DNA of 64,000 nt from Curtobacterium flaccumfaciens (GTDB lineage Bacteria > Actinomycetota > Actinomycetes > Actinomycetales > Microbacteriaceae), in the NCBI RefSeq assembly GCF_004361695.1, contig NZ_SNVW01000010.1:91505-155504 (forward strand), in the 5' to 3' direction. The position numbers and the translations under genes are program-made. A model generated the notes under the pieces. The model saw only the letters and a program-made list of their open reading frames with translations, ran no database searches and was not told the origin of the DNA. How positions within the stretch are numbered: position 1 is the stretch's first letter; every line of letters begins with the position of its first letter. This document shows, in pieces, positions 43,003 to 51,590 of the stretch.

Positions 43003-43953
43003 ATGCACGAACGCGTCCTCACCATCCCGCTGATCCGCACGGGCGACTACCCGAGCGCCGAACGCCGCTCCTTGCAACGCCGCGTGCGCCGCGGCGACCT
43101 CGCAGCGATCCGCCCGGGGGTCCTGGTCGAGCCGGCGCACCTCGAGGGGTTGCACCCCGAACACCGCCACCTCCTGCTCGTCCGTGCGACCGCCCCCTCG
43201 ATCCGACCGCCGATCGTGATCTCACATCGATCAGCCGCCGCCGTCCACGGACTCCCGTTCGTCGGGACACCGCCTGCGAAAGTCGAGGTCAGTGATCCGC
43301 GTCGCGATCGGACGGGGACGTCCGCCTTCCTCCACGTCCACGCGAGCGGGCTCCCGGACGAGATCGGCGACCGCTGGTCCGGACTCCCGCCGACGAGGAC
43401 GATCGACCTGTGTGGGGCGACGACCACATCACTCGTGCAGACCCTCGTCGACGTCGCGGCCGCCGCGCCCCTCCTCGACGTCGTGCCGATGATCGACGCA
43501 GCGCTGCACCACCGCCGTCTGCTCCCGGACATGCTCGCGACCGAGCTCGAAACCCGGTGGCGGAAGGGGCACGCGAAGGCGGCGCTGGCGATCGGGATGG
43601 GGTCGGCGCTGTCGGAGTCACCGGCGGAGTCGGTGTGCCGCGTCCGCTTCCGGCAGGTCGGCGCTCCCGAGCCCGAGCAGCAGCACGTGTTCGCCCGGCA
43701 CGGCGAGCGGACCGCGATCGTCGACTTCTGGTTCCCCGCGCAGGGTGTCGTGGTCGAGGTCGACGGCAGATCGAAGTACTCGGACGACCCCGACCGATCG
43801 ACCGCCGAGGCCCACTGGCAGGAAAAACGGCGCGAGGACTACATCCGCTCCTTCCCCGAGGTCCGCTTCGTCGTCCGCCTCAGCTGGTCGGACCTGATGG
43901 ACCCCGAACGCGTCCGGACGGTACTCGTGCGCGCGGGTGTGCCGTGCCGATGA
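43003..43953 (+). CDS. AbiEi-like/DUF559 protein with C-terminal PD-(D/E)xK-type nuclease domain
   Basis: A 316-residue protein. The N-terminal region has a winged-helix-like segment (RRVRRGDLAAIRPGVLV) as in AbiEi-type and DUF559 proteins. The C-terminal 110 residues contain AIVDFWFPAQGVVVEVDGRSKY, with Asp and Glu-Val-Asp in a restriction-endonuclease-like arrangement, plus a later QEKRREDYI helix. Such proteins are common singletons in actinobacteria. Nuclease activity is possible but unproven, and no toxin partner is adjacent. ATG at 43003 removes an upstream in-frame stretch that runs through the repeats. Confidence 0.75.
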   Translation: MHERVLTIPLIRTGDYPSAERRSLQRRVRRGDLAAIRPGVLVEPAHLEGLHPEHRHLLLVRATAPSIRPPIVISHRSAAAVHGLPFVGTPPAKVEVSDPRRDRTGTSAFLHVHASGLPDEIGDRWSGLPPTRTIDLCGATTTSLVQTLVDVAAAAPLLDVVPMIDAALHHRRLLPDMLATELETRWRKGHAKAALAIGMGSALSESPAESVCRVRFRQVGAPEPEQQHVFARHGERTAIVDFWFPAQGVVVEVDGRSKYSDDPDRSTAEAHWQEKRREDYIRSFPEVRFVVRLSWSDLMDPERVRTVLVRAGVPCR

Positions 43954-44025
43954 GCCGCATCGGCCGCGGCAGCCGGGGGACGCGATCCGACGCCGCTCCC
44001 ATCCGCGCGGCGTACCGTCGTCCTC

Positions 44026-44943
44026 ATGGCCCGACAGCAGAAGGACCAGGCGATCGTGCCCTTGCCGGTCTCCGACGTCACGTCCCGATCCGACGATCCC
44101 AGCGCACGGGTGCCCGTGTCGGAGCAGCCCGCTGGGTGGGTGAAGATGCTCGACCGCGTGCTCAGCGTCCAGCGCCCGGTCGTGGTCGCGCACGTCCGGA
44201 GCCTCCGTCGACGGCACCCCGACTCCACTCCCGTGGAGATCATCCAGATCCTCGAACGCCAGTACCTGACGGCGGTGACCGGCGGCGGAGCCGCAGTCGG
44301 CGCCAGCGCCGTGATCCCGGGCGTCGGCATGGCCGCGGCGCTGGGGCTGAGCGGCGTGGAGACTCTCGGCTTCCTCGAGACGACGGCGCTCTTCGCACAG
44401 TCCGTCACCGAGGTGCACGGCATCGCGCTCGAGGACCCGGAGCGCGCCCGCATGCTCGTGATGGCGATGATCCTCGGTACCCCGGGCACGCAGCTCATCA
44501 ACCAGCTCGCCGGCCAGATCGCGGGCGGTCAGGTGCGCACGGCCTTCTGGGGCGAGATGGTGACCTCGTCGTTGCCGAAGCAGGTGGTGACGGGCATCGG
44601 CGGCCAGGTCCGCGACCAGTTCATCAAGCGCTTCGCCGCTCGTCAGGGCACGACGATCGTCGGTCGGGCCCTCCCGTTCGGCATCGGTGCCGCCGTGGGC
44701 GGTCTCGGCAACCACGCGCTCGGCCGCAAGGTGATCCAGGCGTCCCGCACGGGCTTCGGGATGCCGCCGGCGCAGTTCCCGATCGTGCTCGAGCCCAAGG
44801 ACGCCAAGGACCCGAAGCAGCCGAAGCAGCCGAAGGCCGTCAAGTCGGCGAAGGCCCCGAAGGAGCGCCGTGCGCTCACCCGTCGCAAGGGTCGCGAGGA
44901 CCTCTGGGCCGACACCCCGGACCGCTCCGGCGAGAGCAGCTGA
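44026..44943 (+). CDS. Hypothetical protein with Gly-rich hydrophobic segments and basic tail
   Basis: A 305-residue protein. Residues 80-125 contain Gly/Ala-rich hydrophobic stretches (GGGAAVGASAVIPGVGMAA, LGLSGVETLGFLETTALFA) that may dip into the membrane, and LPFGIGAAVGGLGNHALGRK lies later. The last 60 residues are a Lys/Pro/Ala tail (KDPKQPKQPKAVKSAK) followed by a charged end. I do not recognise a family with confidence; EcsC-like proteins have a comparable layout. It stands alone and converges with the KAS III-like gene over a hairpin. Confidence 0.7.
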   Translation: MARQQKDQAIVPLPVSDVTSRSDDPSARVPVSEQPAGWVKMLDRVLSVQRPVVVAHVRSLRRRHPDSTPVEIIQILERQYLTAVTGGGAAVGASAVIPGVGMAAALGLSGVETLGFLETTALFAQSVTEVHGIALEDPERARMLVMAMILGTPGTQLINQLAGQIAGGQVRTAFWGEMVTSSLPKQVVTGIGGQVRDQFIKRFAARQGTTIVGRALPFGIGAAVGGLGNHALGRKVIQASRTGFGMPPAQFPIVLEPKDAKDPKQPKQPKAVKSAKAPKERRALTRRKGREDLWADTPDRSGESS

Positions 44944-44997
44944 CGGCCCGCCAGCGACCAGACGGACCGCGAGCGAGCCTGCGGACCGCCACCGTGA

Positions 44998-45041
44998 CGG
45001 ACTGGAGGCGGGGGGCCAGCTGGCACCGCGCCTCCAGTCCG
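44998..45041. repeat. Hairpin of the CCTGGAGGCGCGG family between convergent genes
   Basis: Arms 44998-45015 and 45024-45041 pair at 16 of 18 positions around ACTGGAGGCG/CGCCTCCAGT. It lies in the 120-base gap between two convergent stops, where a two-way terminator is expected. Confidence 0.8.
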
Positions 45042-45063
45042 ACGGCCACTCGCGACCAACGCG

Positions 45064-46038
45064 TCAGCGACGCACCGGCGTCGTCACCACCTGCCCGGCA
45101 TGGGCGAAGCCCCCACCGAACCCGAACAGCAGCGCCGGCACACCCTCGGGCAGATCGCCCCGTGCCCACGCCTTCGACAACCCCAGGGGGACGCTCGCAG
45201 CCGAGGTGTTGCCGGACTCGACCACGTCCCGCACGACGAACTTCGACTCGCCTCCGAGGGCCGTGACGAGCGGCTCGATGATCCGCAGGTTCGCCTGGTG
45301 GAACGCGAACACCTCGATGTCGTCGAGCGTGAGCCCCGCGGCCTCCACGACGGCACGGGCGTGCCCCTCCGCCTCGGTGATGGCCCAGCGGTAGATCGAG
45401 CGACCCTCCTGGTTGAAGTGGCCCGGATCACCCTCGACCCGTACGGCGTCGAGCAGGTGCGGCACGCTCCCCCACGAGATCGGCCCGATCTCCGGCGTCT
45501 CGGAGACCCCGACCACGGCCGCGCCCGCACCGTCCCCGACCAGGACGCAGGTCGAGCGGTCGGTCCAGTCGGCGATGCTCGACAGGACCTCCGACCCGAT
45601 CACGAGCGCGACGTCGGCAGACCCCATCCGGACGGACTGGTCCGCGAGCCCCAGGGCGTACTCGAAACCGGAGCACGCGGTGTTGATGTCGATCGGCGCC
45701 GTGCGAGCGGAGAGCCCGAGCGCCGCGGCGACCCGACCGGCCGTGTACGGGGCGCGGTCCTGGTGGGTGGTGGAAGCGACGATGACGAGACCGACCTCAG
45801 ACGGGTCGACACCGGCGTCGGCCAGGGCGTTGCGGCCGGCCTCGATCGCCATCGACGTGACGGTGTCGTCCGGTCCGGCGATGTGCCGGGTCTCGATGCC
45901 GGTGCGGGTGCGGATCCACTCGTCGTTCGTGTCGACCATCGTCGACAGCTCGTCGTTGGTGAGGACCTTGGCGGGTTGGTGGTGGCCGAACCCGAGGATC
46001 CGGCTGCCACGGAGTGCTGGGGTGTTCATCCTCCGCAC
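45064..46038 (-). CDS. 3-oxoacyl-ACP synthase III-like protein (KAS III family)
   Basis: A 324-residue thiolase-fold enzyme of the FabH family, which condenses acyl-CoA with malonyl-ACP. The catalytic triad is visible: Cys in NTACSGFEYAL, His in AFHQANLRI and Asn in ESGNTSAAS. Other signatures are NDEWIRTRTGIETRHI and GFGGGFAHAGQV. It is not in a fatty-acid operon, so it may be a second KAS III for a special starter. GTG at 46038 is supported by GGCGGAG; an ATG 9 bases later has a ribosome site directly against it, which is unlikely to work. Confidence 0.9.
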   Translation of the reverse strand: MRRMNTPALRGSRILGFGHHQPAKVLTNDELSTMVDTNDEWIRTRTGIETRHIAGPDDTVTSMAIEAGRNALADAGVDPSEVGLVIVASTTHQDRAPYTAGRVAAALGLSARTAPIDINTACSGFEYALGLADQSVRMGSADVALVIGSEVLSSIADWTDRSTCVLVGDGAGAAVVGVSETPEIGPISWGSVPHLLDAVRVEGDPGHFNQEGRSIYRWAITEAEGHARAVVEAAGLTLDDIEVFAFHQANLRIIEPLVTALGGESKFVVRDVVESGNTSAASVPLGLSKAWARGDLPEGVPALLFGFGGGFAHAGQVVTTPVRR

Positions 46039-46081
46039 GCTACTCCGCCTCGCGACGCGGTCATGCGCGGCGCGGCATACG

Positions 46082-46525
46082 TCACTTCCGAGCGGCAGCC
46101 GTGGCCCGGTCGTTCGCCTTCCCGATCGCCTCGACCAGTTCGCCCTTGTTCATCCTCGACCGGCCGCTGACGTCGAGGCGCTTCGCGATCTCCATCAGGT
46201 GCGCCTTCGAGGCGTTCGCGTCGACGCCGCCCGCGGTCTTCCCCGAAGAACGCGAACCCGACGAACCCGACCCCGACGAACCCGAACCCGACGACCGCGA
46301 ACCCGACCCCGCAGCCCCGGCGTCGGACGGCCGGGAGGACTCCTTCTCCTCCCAGTGGTCACCGACCTTCTCGTACTCGTGCTTCACAGCGGCGAACGCA
46401 GTCCGGTGCGCCCGCTCGCCCGGCCCGTACGACTCGTTCGCCGAGTCGAGCGCCTTCTCGAAGATCTCCTGCGCGTGCTCCGGCGACCGCTGCAGGGTGC
46501 TCGGGATCTCGTCCTTCGCTGGCAT
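46082..46525 (-). CDS. ChaB-family protein with Rho N-terminal-like (SAP-type) domain
   Basis: A 147-residue protein. Residues 1-60 match ChaB (MPAKDEIPSTLQRSPEHAQE, then AFAAVKHEYEKVGDHWEE). A Gly/Ser/Arg repeat linker (residues 73-95, built from SGS units) leads to a Rho-N/SAP-like domain (KAHLMEIAKRLDVSGRSRMN), which suggests nucleic-acid binding. Function is unknown; such proteins are often stress-associated. Confidence 0.85.
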   Translation of the reverse strand: MPAKDEIPSTLQRSPEHAQEIFEKALDSANESYGPGERAHRTAFAAVKHEYEKVGDHWEEKESSRPSDAGAAGSGSRSSGSGSSGSGSSGSRSSGKTAGGVDANASKAHLMEIAKRLDVSGRSRMNKGELVEAIGKANDRATAAARK

Positions 46526-46625
46526 GGCTGGCTCCTCTCGAGTGACGCATCCTGACTACTCCCCCCGCCCCGACCGGTACTCACAGGGCCTGGTTCCCCC
46601 AGCGCGTCACGAGTAGACCGAAGCC

Positions 46626-47597
46626 ATGGACTACACACACCTCGGACGGACAGGGCTGTCGGTCTCTCGCGCAGTGCTCGGCACGATGAACTTCGGACCG
46701 GAGACCAGCGAGGACGACTCGCACGCGATCATGGACCGGGCGCACGAGCTCGGCGTGAACTTCTTCGACACCGCCAACGGCTACGGCGGCTCGGTGGGCA
46801 AGGGTGCCACCGAGGAGATCATCGGCCGCTGGTTCGCCAAGGGCGGCGGCCGTCGCGAGAAGACGGTCCTCGCGACGAAGGTCTACGGCGACATGATCGA
46901 CTGGCCGAACGGCGGCAAACTCAGCGCGTTCAACATCCGCCAGGCCCTCGACGCCAGCCTGCAGCGCCTGCAGACGGACCACATCGACCTGTACCAGTTC
47001 CACCACGTCGACCGTGCGACCCCGTGGGACGAGATCTGGCAGGCCATCGACGTCGCCGTGCAGCAGGGCAAGGTGCTCTACGTCGGTTCGTCGAACTTCG
47101 CCGGCTGGCACATCGCCCAGGCGCAGGAGGCCGCGAAGCGCCGCCACACGCTCGGCCTCGTCAGTGAGCAGTCGATCTACAACCTCGTCGTCCGCGACAT
47201 CGAGCGCGAGGTCTTGCCCGCCGCCCGCGAGTACGGACTCGGCGTGATCCCGTGGTCCCCCCTGCAGGGTGGGCTCCTCGGTGGCGTGATCGAGAAGACC
47301 GAGAACGGCTCGCGTCGCCTCTCGGGCCGCAGCGCCGAGTACGTCGACTCGCACCGTGACCAGCTCACCGCGTACGAGTCCTTCGCGAAGGAGCTCGGCC
47401 CCACTCCCGGCGAGCTCGCCCTCGCGTGGCTGCTGCACCAGCCCGGCGTCACCGCGCCGATCACCGGCCCGCGCACGATGGAGCAGTGGGAGTCCGCGGT
47501 CCGCGCCGTCGACATCCGCCTCGACCAGCGTGCGCTGGACCGGCTCGACGAGATCTTCCCGGGGCACAAGACCTCGCCGGAGGACTACGCCTGGTGA
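46626..47597 (+). CDS. Aldo/keto reductase
   Basis: A 323-residue TIM-barrel NADPH-dependent reductase. The tetrad is visible: Asp in FFDTANGYGG with the Tyr four residues later, Lys in VLATKVYG and His in LYQFHHVD. The cofactor-binding end has GPRTMEQWESAVRA. It belongs to the group that includes general stress protein 69-like enzymes; the substrate is unknown. It stands alone and is followed by a perfect hairpin. Confidence 0.92.
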   Translation: MDYTHLGRTGLSVSRAVLGTMNFGPETSEDDSHAIMDRAHELGVNFFDTANGYGGSVGKGATEEIIGRWFAKGGGRREKTVLATKVYGDMIDWPNGGKLSAFNIRQALDASLQRLQTDHIDLYQFHHVDRATPWDEIWQAIDVAVQQGKVLYVGSSNFAGWHIAQAQEAAKRRHTLGLVSEQSIYNLVVRDIEREVLPAAREYGLGVIPWSPLQGGLLGGVIEKTENGSRRLSGRSAEYVDSHRDQLTAYESFAKELGPTPGELALAWLLHQPGVTAPITGPRTMEQWESAVRAVDIRLDQRALDRLDEIFPGHKTSPEDYAW

Positions 47598-47639
47598 CGT
47601 CGCCGACGGAACCAACGGGTCGCTGACGCGACCATCTGC

Positions 47640-47680
47640 CTGGAGGCGCGGTGCGGGTCGGACCCGCACCGCGCCTCCAG
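47640..47680. repeat. Perfect 20-bp hairpin of the CCTGGAGGCGCGG family between convergent genes
   Basis: Arms CTGGAGGCGCGGTGCGGGTC (47640-47659) and its exact reverse complement (47661-47680). It lies in the 119-base gap between the aldo/keto reductase and the convergent phosphatase gene, the expected place for a two-way terminator. Confidence 0.85.
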
Positions 47681-47716
47681 TGCGTGGTCACGTCCAGAAC
47701 GCGACCAACGTCGCGA

Positions 47717-48373
47717 TCAGAGGCGCGCGATCTCGTCGTCCTGCAGGCCGATCGCCCGCAGGTAGGCGTCGACCGAACCCCAGCGACGCTCGACGTGGTC
47801 GATGACCGTGGTCATGATCTCCGGAACGCACCGTTGCGCGATCGCGGTGGCCTCGGGGTCGGCGCTCGCCGCGCGTTCCCGTGCGAAGCGGTCGACGAGC
47901 CGCTCGGCGCTCATGGCGTAGTCCTCGCCGATCGCGTCGATGTCGGCTGCCCAGTGCCGTGCGAGCAGCGCGCTGACGATCCCGGTGCGGTCCTTCCCGG
48001 CCGAGCAGCAGACCAGCACGTCACCGTCGGTGGCAGCGACGGCGCGGAGTGCTTCGGCGATCCCGGTGCGGTGCCGGTCGAGCCAGTCGATGTACTGGTC
48101 CTCGAGGGTGATCGCCTCGGCGGCCGACTCGAGCCCCGACGACGGATCGAACATCGGGACACCTCGGTAGCCAGGCGATGCCGCGAGCGGATGCGGCACG
48201 GCGGCGGTCTCGTCGACCCGGCGGAGGTCGATCACCGCGGCGAGACCGGGCGGGTAGGCGTCCGGCCCCACCGGTTCGGTGTTCGCCCGGTACACGGTGC
48301 GGGGGTGGTCGGCCTGGAGGGCGGTACCGCCGACGGGGCGGAGGTTGGTGAGGATGCTCGTCGTCGAGGTCAT
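47717..48373 (-). CDS. Tyrosine-protein phosphatase (low-similarity dual-specificity type)
   Basis: A 218-residue phosphatase of the Y_phosphatase3 type. The signature CX5R loop is VCCSAGKDRTGIVSALL, where the second Cys is the nucleophile and the Arg binds phosphate. The start LRPVGGTAL, the VYRANTEPVGP segment and AVIDLRRVDE are typical of bacterial members. ATG at 48373 gives a family-length protein. It is divergent from the next gene. Confidence 0.9.
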   Translation of the reverse strand: MTSTTSILTNLRPVGGTALQADHPRTVYRANTEPVGPDAYPPGLAAVIDLRRVDETAAVPHPLAASPGYRGVPMFDPSSGLESAAEAITLEDQYIDWLDRHRTGIAEALRAVAATDGDVLVCCSAGKDRTGIVSALLARHWAADIDAIGEDYAMSAERLVDRFARERAASADPEATAIAQRCVPEIMTTVIDHVERRWGSVDAYLRAIGLQDDEIARL

Positions 48374-48416
48374 GCTTCCACTCTGCCGGGAACGAGCCGT
48401 CTGCGAGGATCGAACC

Positions 48417-48944
48417 ATGAGTGAACACACCGAACTCATCGTCGCCCTCGACATCGCCGAGCGTGATCAGCGACGAATGGCCGCCGACGTGAACGATTGG
48501 CTCCGCGCGTCCGGCTGGAGCGTCCGATCGGCGTCCGCAAACGGGCCGGATACCCTCGGTGCGCACGCGGACTCGTTCCGTGAGTCGACGTGGAGCAGCG
48601 CACCGTCAGGCGCGATCCTCTGCTCCGTCGAGGACTCGATGTGGGACGCGGTCAGCGACATGGAAGGTCCGCGCTGCTGGCAGTGCGACAGCGAAATCGC
48701 CGACGAGGACATCTCGCACCTCGGCGACTGGATGTCCGGCCCAGAACCGGTGTTCACGTGCGGCCAGTGTGGAGCAGTTGCCCTCGCCGGCGACATGAAC
48801 GTGGCGAGCAGTGTCGTGTTCGGGAACCCAGGAATCACGATCCAGTGTTTCGGGTACGACGGCATTGCCCTCGCGCGGCGGCTGCTGACCGAGGTCCGTG
48901 GATCATTCGCGAACCGATGGGCTTACGTGCACCGCCAACGGTGA
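48417..48944 (+). CDS. Hypothetical protein with zinc-ribbon-like Cys pairs
   Basis: A 175-residue protein. Two Cys pairs (CWQC and CGQC, about 34 residues apart) suggest a structural zinc site in the middle. The N-terminal 80 residues are mixed alpha/beta with MAADVNDWLRASGW. No family is recognised. It borders the toxin array on the left and its base composition is less GC-rich than the flagellar genes. It could be another immunity gene, but nothing specific shows this. I see no convincing gene in 48945-49127. Confidence 0.65.
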   Translation: MSEHTELIVALDIAERDQRRMAADVNDWLRASGWSVRSASANGPDTLGAHADSFRESTWSSAPSGAILCSVEDSMWDAVSDMEGPRCWQCDSEIADEDISHLGDWMSGPEPVFTCGQCGAVALAGDMNVASSVVFGNPGITIQCFGYDGIALARRLLTEVRGSFANRWAYVHRQR

Positions 48945-49127
48945 CCTCATCTCGGAACTGGCGTGGCCCTGTCGTCCCGGCGCTCACGCGGAGGGCGGTA
49001 GCGCTCCTCGCCGCCCCCGTGACCGTCCGAGCGCCGTGATGGCAACGTTCAGCTCAATGCCTGAGAACGTCGCGAGTACGAAGGGGAGGTCGTGTTCGGA
49101 ACTCGGTCGAGTCCGAGTGCTCACCAT

Positions 49128-49475
49128 TCAGTCGAAGACCTTTGGAACCGCGCCGTCGGCGAGCTCCTCTACTCGCTTGCCGACTTCGCGCAACAACGCC
49201 CGACCTGACCCAGAACCAAGGCGGTAGTTCGCGTTCATCCGACGAAGAAATGCGTCTACCTCCCGGTCCCCGGCGCCGTCAGCCTCCAGCGAAACGAACT
49301 CCTTCGACATGCCAGCAAGCTCTTCGCGGCTGAACCCGTCGATGTAGAAGTCGACGTAGTCGGCAACGGACGAGTAGTCATCCCACCAGTATTGGTAGAG
49401 GTTCTCCAGGAAGCCCCCGAGGAGAGGAATAGCCTCGGAGTAGTTTTCGTACCCGATCTCGGTCAATCCAGTCAT
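49128..49475 (-). CDS. CdiI-like immunity protein (copy 1)
   Basis: A 115-residue acidic protein. It resembles contact-dependent inhibition immunity proteins: IPLLGGFLENLYQYWWDDYSS, then DYVDFYIDGFSREELAGMSKE and an FLRRMNANYRLGSGSGRALL end, split as in that family. It starts with ATG at 49475 behind GGAGGG and lies one base after an orphan toxin piece of the RNase-A-like type, its probable cognate. A second copy is at 51586. Confidence 0.7.
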   Translation of the reverse strand: MTGLTEIGYENYSEAIPLLGGFLENLYQYWWDDYSSVADYVDFYIDGFSREELAGMSKEFVSLEADGAGDREVDAFLRRMNANYRLGSGSGRALLREVGKRVEELADGAVPKVFD

Positions 49476-49476
49476 G

Positions 49477-49803
49477 TCACCCTCCGAGACGTGTCGGGTA
49501 CGCGGTCCGGACCACAAAACCGCCTGGACTGTTCTTGTCCCACAACAACTGCATCCACATCTGCTCCTCGTCTGTGAAGACCCAATCCCTGAACCGCCGT
49601 CCGATCACCTGATCGAACGTCCCGTTGATGGTGACGATCTTGGGCTTGGGCTTGGGCTTGGGCTCCATGTTCAACCAGTTCGAGATCTCGTCGGCTCGGC
49701 TCTCCAGGGTGCGGCCGATCAATCGGTTGAGATCGTCCCCAGGGAGACGGAATCCGTCCCGTCGGGCTCGGCGTTCACACCCGAAGCTCAGCCGTCCGCT
49801 GAT
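49477..49803 (-). pseudogene. Orphan toxin C-terminal module, RNase-A-like (CdiA-CT) type, copy 1
   Basis: An open frame of about 108 codons begins right after the YezG-like stop at 49803, without a proper start codon until an internal ATG at 49722. It encodes GFRLPGDDLNRLIGRTLE, a KPKPKPK stretch (four GGGCTT units in the DNA), VIGRRFRDWVFTD and a final GGFVVRTAYPT. The ending and the FRL..DDLN opening match the second module at 51937 and resemble CdiA-type RNase A-fold toxins. It lacks any delivery domain, so it is a silent cassette rather than a working toxin. Confidence 0.7.
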
Positions 49804-50636
49804 CAGGATGCCGACTGCGCGTTGAGGAGTTCTTGCCTGGCAAGAGCTACGAGCGGACGCATCAGGGCCTCGACATTGACCCGGACGACCTCGTCATCGT
49901 CGAGCGCCGCGCTCGTTGGCTCCGCTGCATCCGCAGTCGACCCCGGTCGGAACTCGATCAGTCCGCCCTCGGACGCCTCACGACAGAGGCGCGAGACCTG
50001 CCCGACATACGTCGAGCCGACGAGTTCGCTGGAGACGACCTCAGCAACTTGATCTGCTTCCACTGCAACACCGTCGTCATCGCTACCAGCCTGGATGGCG
50101 TCGCGGATCATGTCTCGAACGATCATCCAGTTCTCGCTGCTCGCGAGCGGCGCGAGCACTGGCTGCCAAGCATCCACGAAACAAAGCGGATTGGCTGCGA
50201 GGCGCTGGACGAGCCACTCCGGCGTGGTCGTGGCATCCCGCGGGTACTGCTTGAGATCTTCGCGAAGCTGCGTGGTCTCGACGCGCTCAGATTGCAGGAT
50301 GCTGCCATCGAGGTCGACCTGGACCGGCCACTGCGGCTCAGTTTCCCAGTCGAAATCGAACCGATAGGCTCCGGAGCTCTCGACCTGGAGTCGCCCCGTG
50401 AACCAAGCGCCGTGGTCCGCTTCAGACATGAAGGCTCGAAGATCGTTCCAGGCTTGCCACTCCGCCAGGTCGGCGGGAGGGCCGAAAGTCATCCCGCTCG
50501 TGGTGAGCACCGCGCGCTGCAGTCGCGACGAGACACCAAGGTTCACAAAGACTGAAGTCGCGCGCGACCACCCTCTCGGCATGCGGTCGAAGGTCAAGAT
50601 CGCAAGGCGATTCTGCAAGCCGTGCAGATCTTCCAC
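49803..50636 (-). CDS. YezG-like immunity protein (copy 3)
   Basis: About 277 residues from a GTG at 50636, 13 bases after the Imm52-like stop. It is a clear paralogue of the immunity protein at 54810: both share LAILTFDR, GW..STSVFV.LGV, PPADLAE and the YezG hallmark GAWFTGRL.V.SSGAY.F.F.W..EP.WP. It has no matching nuclease module next to it; the piece that follows is RNase-A-like. Cytoplasmic, acidic, probably neutralises a related DNase toxin from another strain. Confidence 0.75.
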   Translation of the reverse strand: MEDLHGLQNRLAILTFDRMPRGWSRATSVFVNLGVSSRLQRAVLTTSGMTFGPPADLAEWQAWNDLRAFMSEADHGAWFTGRLQVESSGAYRFDFDWETEPQWPVQVDLDGSILQSERVETTQLREDLKQYPRDATTTPEWLVQRLAANPLCFVDAWQPVLAPLASSENWMIVRDMIRDAIQAGSDDDGVAVEADQVAEVVSSELVGSTYVGQVSRLCREASEGGLIEFRPGSTADAAEPTSAALDDDEVVRVNVEALMRPLVALARQELLNAQSAS

Positions 50637-50649
50637 TGAGTTCGACCTT

Positions 50650-51162
50650 TCAGTCCTCAGGCGCACGGTCGGCAACCTTGATGCCCTCTGCCTCCCAGAG
50701 CACCTGGAGGGACTTTGCGAGGTCAACGAATGCTTCGAAACTCGGATCCGACGTGCTCTGGGTCACCGGCTCGCCGAATTCCTCGGAAGAAAAGTCCACT
50801 GAGACCGAGTTCGGTGCCACCCGTCGCGTTTGATGTGTGGCACCGGCACGCACGCGGATGGCCGCATAGGTGCCGTCAACCACTGGCGAGAGCAACAAGA
50901 AGCTGACCCCCCGAGCCGGATCCGGCTCACCGTCGACACGCAGCACGCTCGATCGCACGAGTTCGGGCGCTCCGCTGTCCCTGTAGTCGACCGAGCCGAC
51001 CTCGCTGCTCACCTTCCAAGCTCCCTCGAACTCCGGGAACGCTCGGACGAACCGATCGCGACTCTGCGATGCGAGATCCGCGATCTCGTCAGCGGACTGC
51101 TGCCGCGCCGCCCACTGCACTTTCATCTGCCAACCCGAAACGTCGATGACGCTGCTCACCAT
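50650..51162 (-). CDS. Imm52-like immunity protein (copy 2)
   Basis: A 170-residue protein starting MVSSVIDVSGWQMKVQWAARQQSAD, which lines up with the copy at 53727 (MVSVQTNVTDWYLVADWDARPESAD). Other shared parts are FDGMW/FEGAW, the VDG.. .PARG segment, AGAT.QT and VDF....FGE. Imm52 proteins pair with Tox-REase-5 toxins. The ATG overlaps the tail of a Tox-REase-5-like piece (ending GFAGW), just as in the other copy. Confidence 0.7.
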   Translation of the reverse strand: MVSSVIDVSGWQMKVQWAARQQSADEIADLASQSRDRFVRAFPEFEGAWKVSSEVGSVDYRDSGAPELVRSSVLRVDGEPDPARGVSFLLLSPVVDGTYAAIRVRAGATHQTRRVAPNSVSVDFSSEEFGEPVTQSTSDPSFEAFVDLAKSLQVLWEAEGIKVADRAPED

Positions 51163-51590
51163 CCTGCAAACCCATCCGGTAGAGGCCGGCATTCCACGAC
51201 CAGTACATCGTAGTCGGCGGCGAGTCGAGCGAACTGTGCTGCTCACCACCGAACGGAACTGAATCAGTCATTGATCTTCCTTCATGAAATCGGGTAGTCG
51301 CCCGTCGTGTCCATGAAGACTCGTTGACCGGCCTCGACGCGGAAGCCGTCGAGCGCGGTCTATCGGCCGTGTTCGGTGCGGATGACCAGCTCGGGGACCA
51401 TGCCGTCACCAGCTTGTTGGATACCCGTAAAGTACTGCTGCTCGGCCTTCCCGGCATTGTTGCGCTTCACCAGTTCCCACGTCGCGGTGGCGTGGTCAGA
51501 CTGCAGTTCGCCGTGTCCGGTGACCGGCTGGTCCCCCGGGAGCGAACGCAAGCAGTTGTTGTTACCGCGGCCGAAACGGATGTCGCTAGA
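51163..51590 (-). pseudogene. Chimeric orphan toxin remnant
   Basis: Two unrelated pieces are joined. The first, from about 51585, reads LPGDQPVTGHGELQSDHA through ELVIRTEHGR, meets a TAG at 51360, continues in the same frame as TALDGFRVEAGQRVFMDTT, and stops. A new ATG (MTDSVPFGG) opens what looks like the start of a lost immunity gene. About 15 codons later a different frame reads DYDVLVVECRPLPDGFAGW, which matches the end of the Tox-REase-5 module at 54218 and abuts the Imm52-like start. The first toxin type is not recognised. Confidence 0.6.

Noticed and set aside
48978..49130. Short minus-strand frame starting MVSTRTRPSS after the CdiI-like gene
   Set aside because: About 46 codons with poor composition and no similarity to the other immunity or toxin pieces that I can see; may be another eroded fragment but is not supportable as a gene.
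49641..49666. GGGCTT units encoding KPKPKPK as a separate repeat element
   Set aside because: Only four units within the orphan toxin linker; simple sequence in a linker is common.
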